From positions 1 through 33,572 of the forward strand of contig JAAYXB010000026.1 in the NCBI GenBank assembly GCA_012516125.1: a stretch of DNA of 33,572 nucleotides, in the 5' to 3' direction. The DNA comes from Bacillota bacterium (GTDB taxonomy: Bacteria > Bacillota > SHA-98 > UBA4971). Position numbers and translations under genes: made by a program. This document shows, piece by piece, positions 32,334 through 33,572 of the stretch (position 1 is the stretch's first letter; every line of letters starts with the position of its first letter). The notes below the pieces were generated by a model that saw only the letters and a program-made list of their open reading frames with translations, was not told the origin of the DNA and did not search any database.

Positions 32334-32592
32334 AAAGAAACCTCTCGCCCTCGACGGAACATCCAGGGACGAGAGGTCGCTCCCGCGGTTCCACCCTGAT
32401 TGACTCATCGCATGCATACCAGAACGGGCAGGGCCCCCCGGGCGATGAGCCCACTCCTCTAGAAGAACACCCCGGCTCAGAAGACGCCGTTCCCCGCGGT
32501 GGCGGTACCGGCTTCCACCTGGCCCGGCTCTCTCTCCCCGCCCGCGCTGCGGGTACTCCTTCTTCATCATCGCCAGACCATGATCATTTTGT
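32334..32592 (-). promoter_or_regulatory. Glycine-type T-box riboswitch leader
   Basis: The minus-strand transcript has the canonical T-box AGGGTGGAACCGCGGG (32382-32396). After it comes a terminator stem CCTCTCG...CGAGAGG followed by TTTCTTT (ending near 32334). Upstream stem I signatures are present: GAAGGAGTACCC, AGAGAG, and AGGTGGAAGCC, then GAACGGCGTCTTCTGAG. In the last of these GGC, a glycine codon, sits at the specifier position. Uncharged tRNA-Gly would favour antitermination. Downstream genes in order are the SpoIIM-family gene, glyQ and glyS. Confidence 0.93.
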
Positions 32593-32596
32593 TCCC

Positions 32597-32625
32597 AATA
32601 TACCAGACATGTCCGGGCATGTCAA
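32597..32625 (-). promoter_or_regulatory. SigA promoter of the glycine T-box operon
   Basis: Minus-strand TTGACA (32620-32625), 17 bases, TATATT (32597-32602). Transcription would begin near 32590, just ahead of T-box stem I. Confidence 0.9.
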
Positions 32626-32662
32626 TCCTGACCTGGACGATACACGGATCGCCGGTGCCGCG

Positions 32663-33064
32663 TCATTGGGCCTGGTCTTGCTGGTCCTCGCGATGCTGGC
32701 TAGCGCTCTCGACAGAGATGGAACACCCGGTTGCAAGCGCTGTGACGGCACCCACGAGCGCTAGCTGCGGCGCTATCGCCGTCCCGATGATGCCCGCGGT
32801 GACCGGCAGCTCAACCATGGTCCTCCCATCGCGCTCCACCTTTATCTTCGTCTCGTTACCGCGGCGTATGACGTCCTTGATCTTGTCCAGGACTTCCTGC
32901 CCTTTGCCCGCGAACTCGGCCCGCTCCGCCCGCCTGTCCTCCTCGATGAAGACGAGGGCCTTCACAACGTCGCCTTCAGCCCTCTCGAGATACTCGACGG
33001 CATCGCGGTACGAAAGCCCCGCCCGCTCGCGGATGATGTCCACCTTCTCGAGGTCAATTTGCAT
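32663..33064 (-). CDS. DUF4342 protein with UBA-like N-terminal domain
   Basis: 133 residues. The N-terminus (D-I-I-R-E-R-A-G-L-S-Y-R-D-A-V-E-Y-L-E-R-A-E-G-D-V-V-K-A-L) is the three-helix UBA-like motif typical of DUF4342. A charged linker, a beta segment (T-K-I-K-V-E-R-D-G-R-T-M-V-E-L-P-V) and one C-terminal hydrophobic helix (about 88-115) follow. Cellular function is unknown to me. The ATG at 33062-33064 has GGAGG 7 bases upstream. It is 27 bases downstream of recO on the same strand and ends before the T-box promoter. Confidence 0.85.
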   Translation of the reverse strand: MQIDLEKVDIIRERAGLSYRDAVEYLERAEGDVVKALVFIEEDRRAERAEFAGKGQEVLDKIKDVIRRGNETKIKVERDGRTMVELPVTAGIIGTAIAPQLALVGAVTALATGCSISVESASQHREDQQDQAQ

Positions 33065-33091
33065 ACCTTGCCCTCCCTGTCTCGGTCGCGC

Positions 33092-33572
33092 TCACTCAGG
33101 GGTCACAGCCTTGCGGCCGCCGCATGGTGCGGCTTTCACCGCCGCAAGGAACTCAAGCGACTGCAGCTTCCGGTCAAGTCTGAAGTCAAGGTGCGCCCTC
33201 ATCGCCCTCTCCATCTCGGCCCTCGTCCCCAGGCCTGCTCCGAGCCGCGAGATCTTGTCGAAATCAAGCTGGAGCAGCTTTTTCAAGACTTCGACCGCCC
33301 CCCGCGAGAGCCGCACAGTGCCGGGTCCCCCATGGCCGAGGCATCCCCCACAAACGAGCCCACCTGCCTCGGGGTCGAACCCGACTTCGCCGCCAGAATC
33401 GGCTGCGCCGCAGCGTGCGCATGAGTCCAAGACCGGCCTGTACCCCAGGATGGACGAGAGCTTTATCTCAAAAGCCCGGGTGAGCATCTCGGGGTCGCGC
33501 GTATCAGAGAGGGCGCGAAGGTACGAGACCAGAAGGCCGAAGATCGCCTCGTTTCCTGTGCTCTCCCCGCCC
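33092..33572 (-). CDS. recO: DNA repair protein RecO, C-terminal part (cut by window edge)
   Basis: The frame is open to the window edge, so the true start lies outside. Visible segments match RecO: T-G-N-E-A-I-F-G-L-L-V-S-Y-L-R-A-L, then R-D-P-E-M-L-T-R-A-F-E-I-K-L and I-L-G-Y-R-P. These lead to a zinc-binding domain with C-A-R-C and C-G-G-C, and a helical tail. RecO loads RecA onto SSB-coated DNA together with RecR. Upstream position relative to glyQ-glyS is the common Bacillota arrangement (recO - glyQ - glyS). Confidence 0.93.
   Translation of the reverse strand, partial: GGESTGNEAIFGLLVSYLRALSDTRDPEMLTRAFEIKLSSILGYRPVLDSCARCGAADSGGEVGFDPEAGGLVCGGCLGHGGPGTVRLSRGAVEVLKKLLQLDFDKISRLGAGLGTRAEMERAMRAHLDFRLDRKLQSLEFLAAVKAAPCGGRKAVTPE

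Overview
The window looks like chromosomal DNA of a GC-rich member of the Bacillota (Firmicutes). The evidence is a Bacillus-type SOS box, a glycine T-box leader, a SpoIIM-family protein, two-subunit glycyl-tRNA synthetase, and the gene order recO - glyQ - glyS - ppdK - dnaG - rpoD on one strand. Housekeeping promoters are near-consensus SigA type (TTGACA, 17-18 bases, TATAAT-like). A more exact placement is not justified from sequence alone.

Layout. 1-1.2 kb: a secreted class-A-beta-lactamase-like serine hydrolase with its own promoter. 1.4-8.8 kb: a minus-strand peptide ABC transporter operon (solute-binding protein, two permeases, two ATPases) followed by two small membrane protein genes. 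Two of its proteins are unusual: the binding protein reads as a circular permutation of the family-5 fold, and one permease carries about 180 extra residues after its first membrane helix. 9.0-10.1 kb: a LiaF-like membrane protein with a beta-rich sensor domain. 10.5-15.9 kb: a mutagenic-repair cassette, imuB (catalytically dead Y-family polymerase) - DUF6504 - dnaE2, behind a SigA promoter with a perfect LexA box at its start. 16.1-17.2 kb: leucine-type dehydrogenase. 17.7-18.8 kb: NikR and an ECF transporter S component. 19.0-21.7 kb: RNase P RNA, an RNase HI-like protein, a coiled-coil zinc-ribbon protein, a small zinc-finger protein and two tRNAs. 21.8-25.0 kb: rpoD and dnaG. 25.6-32.6 kb: ppdK, glyS, glyQ and a SpoIIM-family gene, with a glycine T-box in front. 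32.6 kb to the end: a DUF4342 protein and the C-terminal part of RecO.

A palindromic repeat family of about 200 bp, with 14-bp terminal inverted repeats, occurs as two full inverted copies (near 1.2 and 10.4 kb). A shortened copy lies in frame inside dnaE2, and there is a fragment near 21.3 kb. The dnaE2 copy is read in the same frame that gives similar peptides from the two intergenic copies. This resembles the protein-invading palindromic elements known from Rickettsia.

The three most notable signals are the permuted binding protein with its enlarged permease, the repeat inside dnaE2, and the SOS-controlled ImuB/DUF6504/DnaE2 cassette, which has no ImuA gene in view. Low-complexity Ala/Gly/Pro-rich insertions also occur in DnaE2, ImuB and DnaG.
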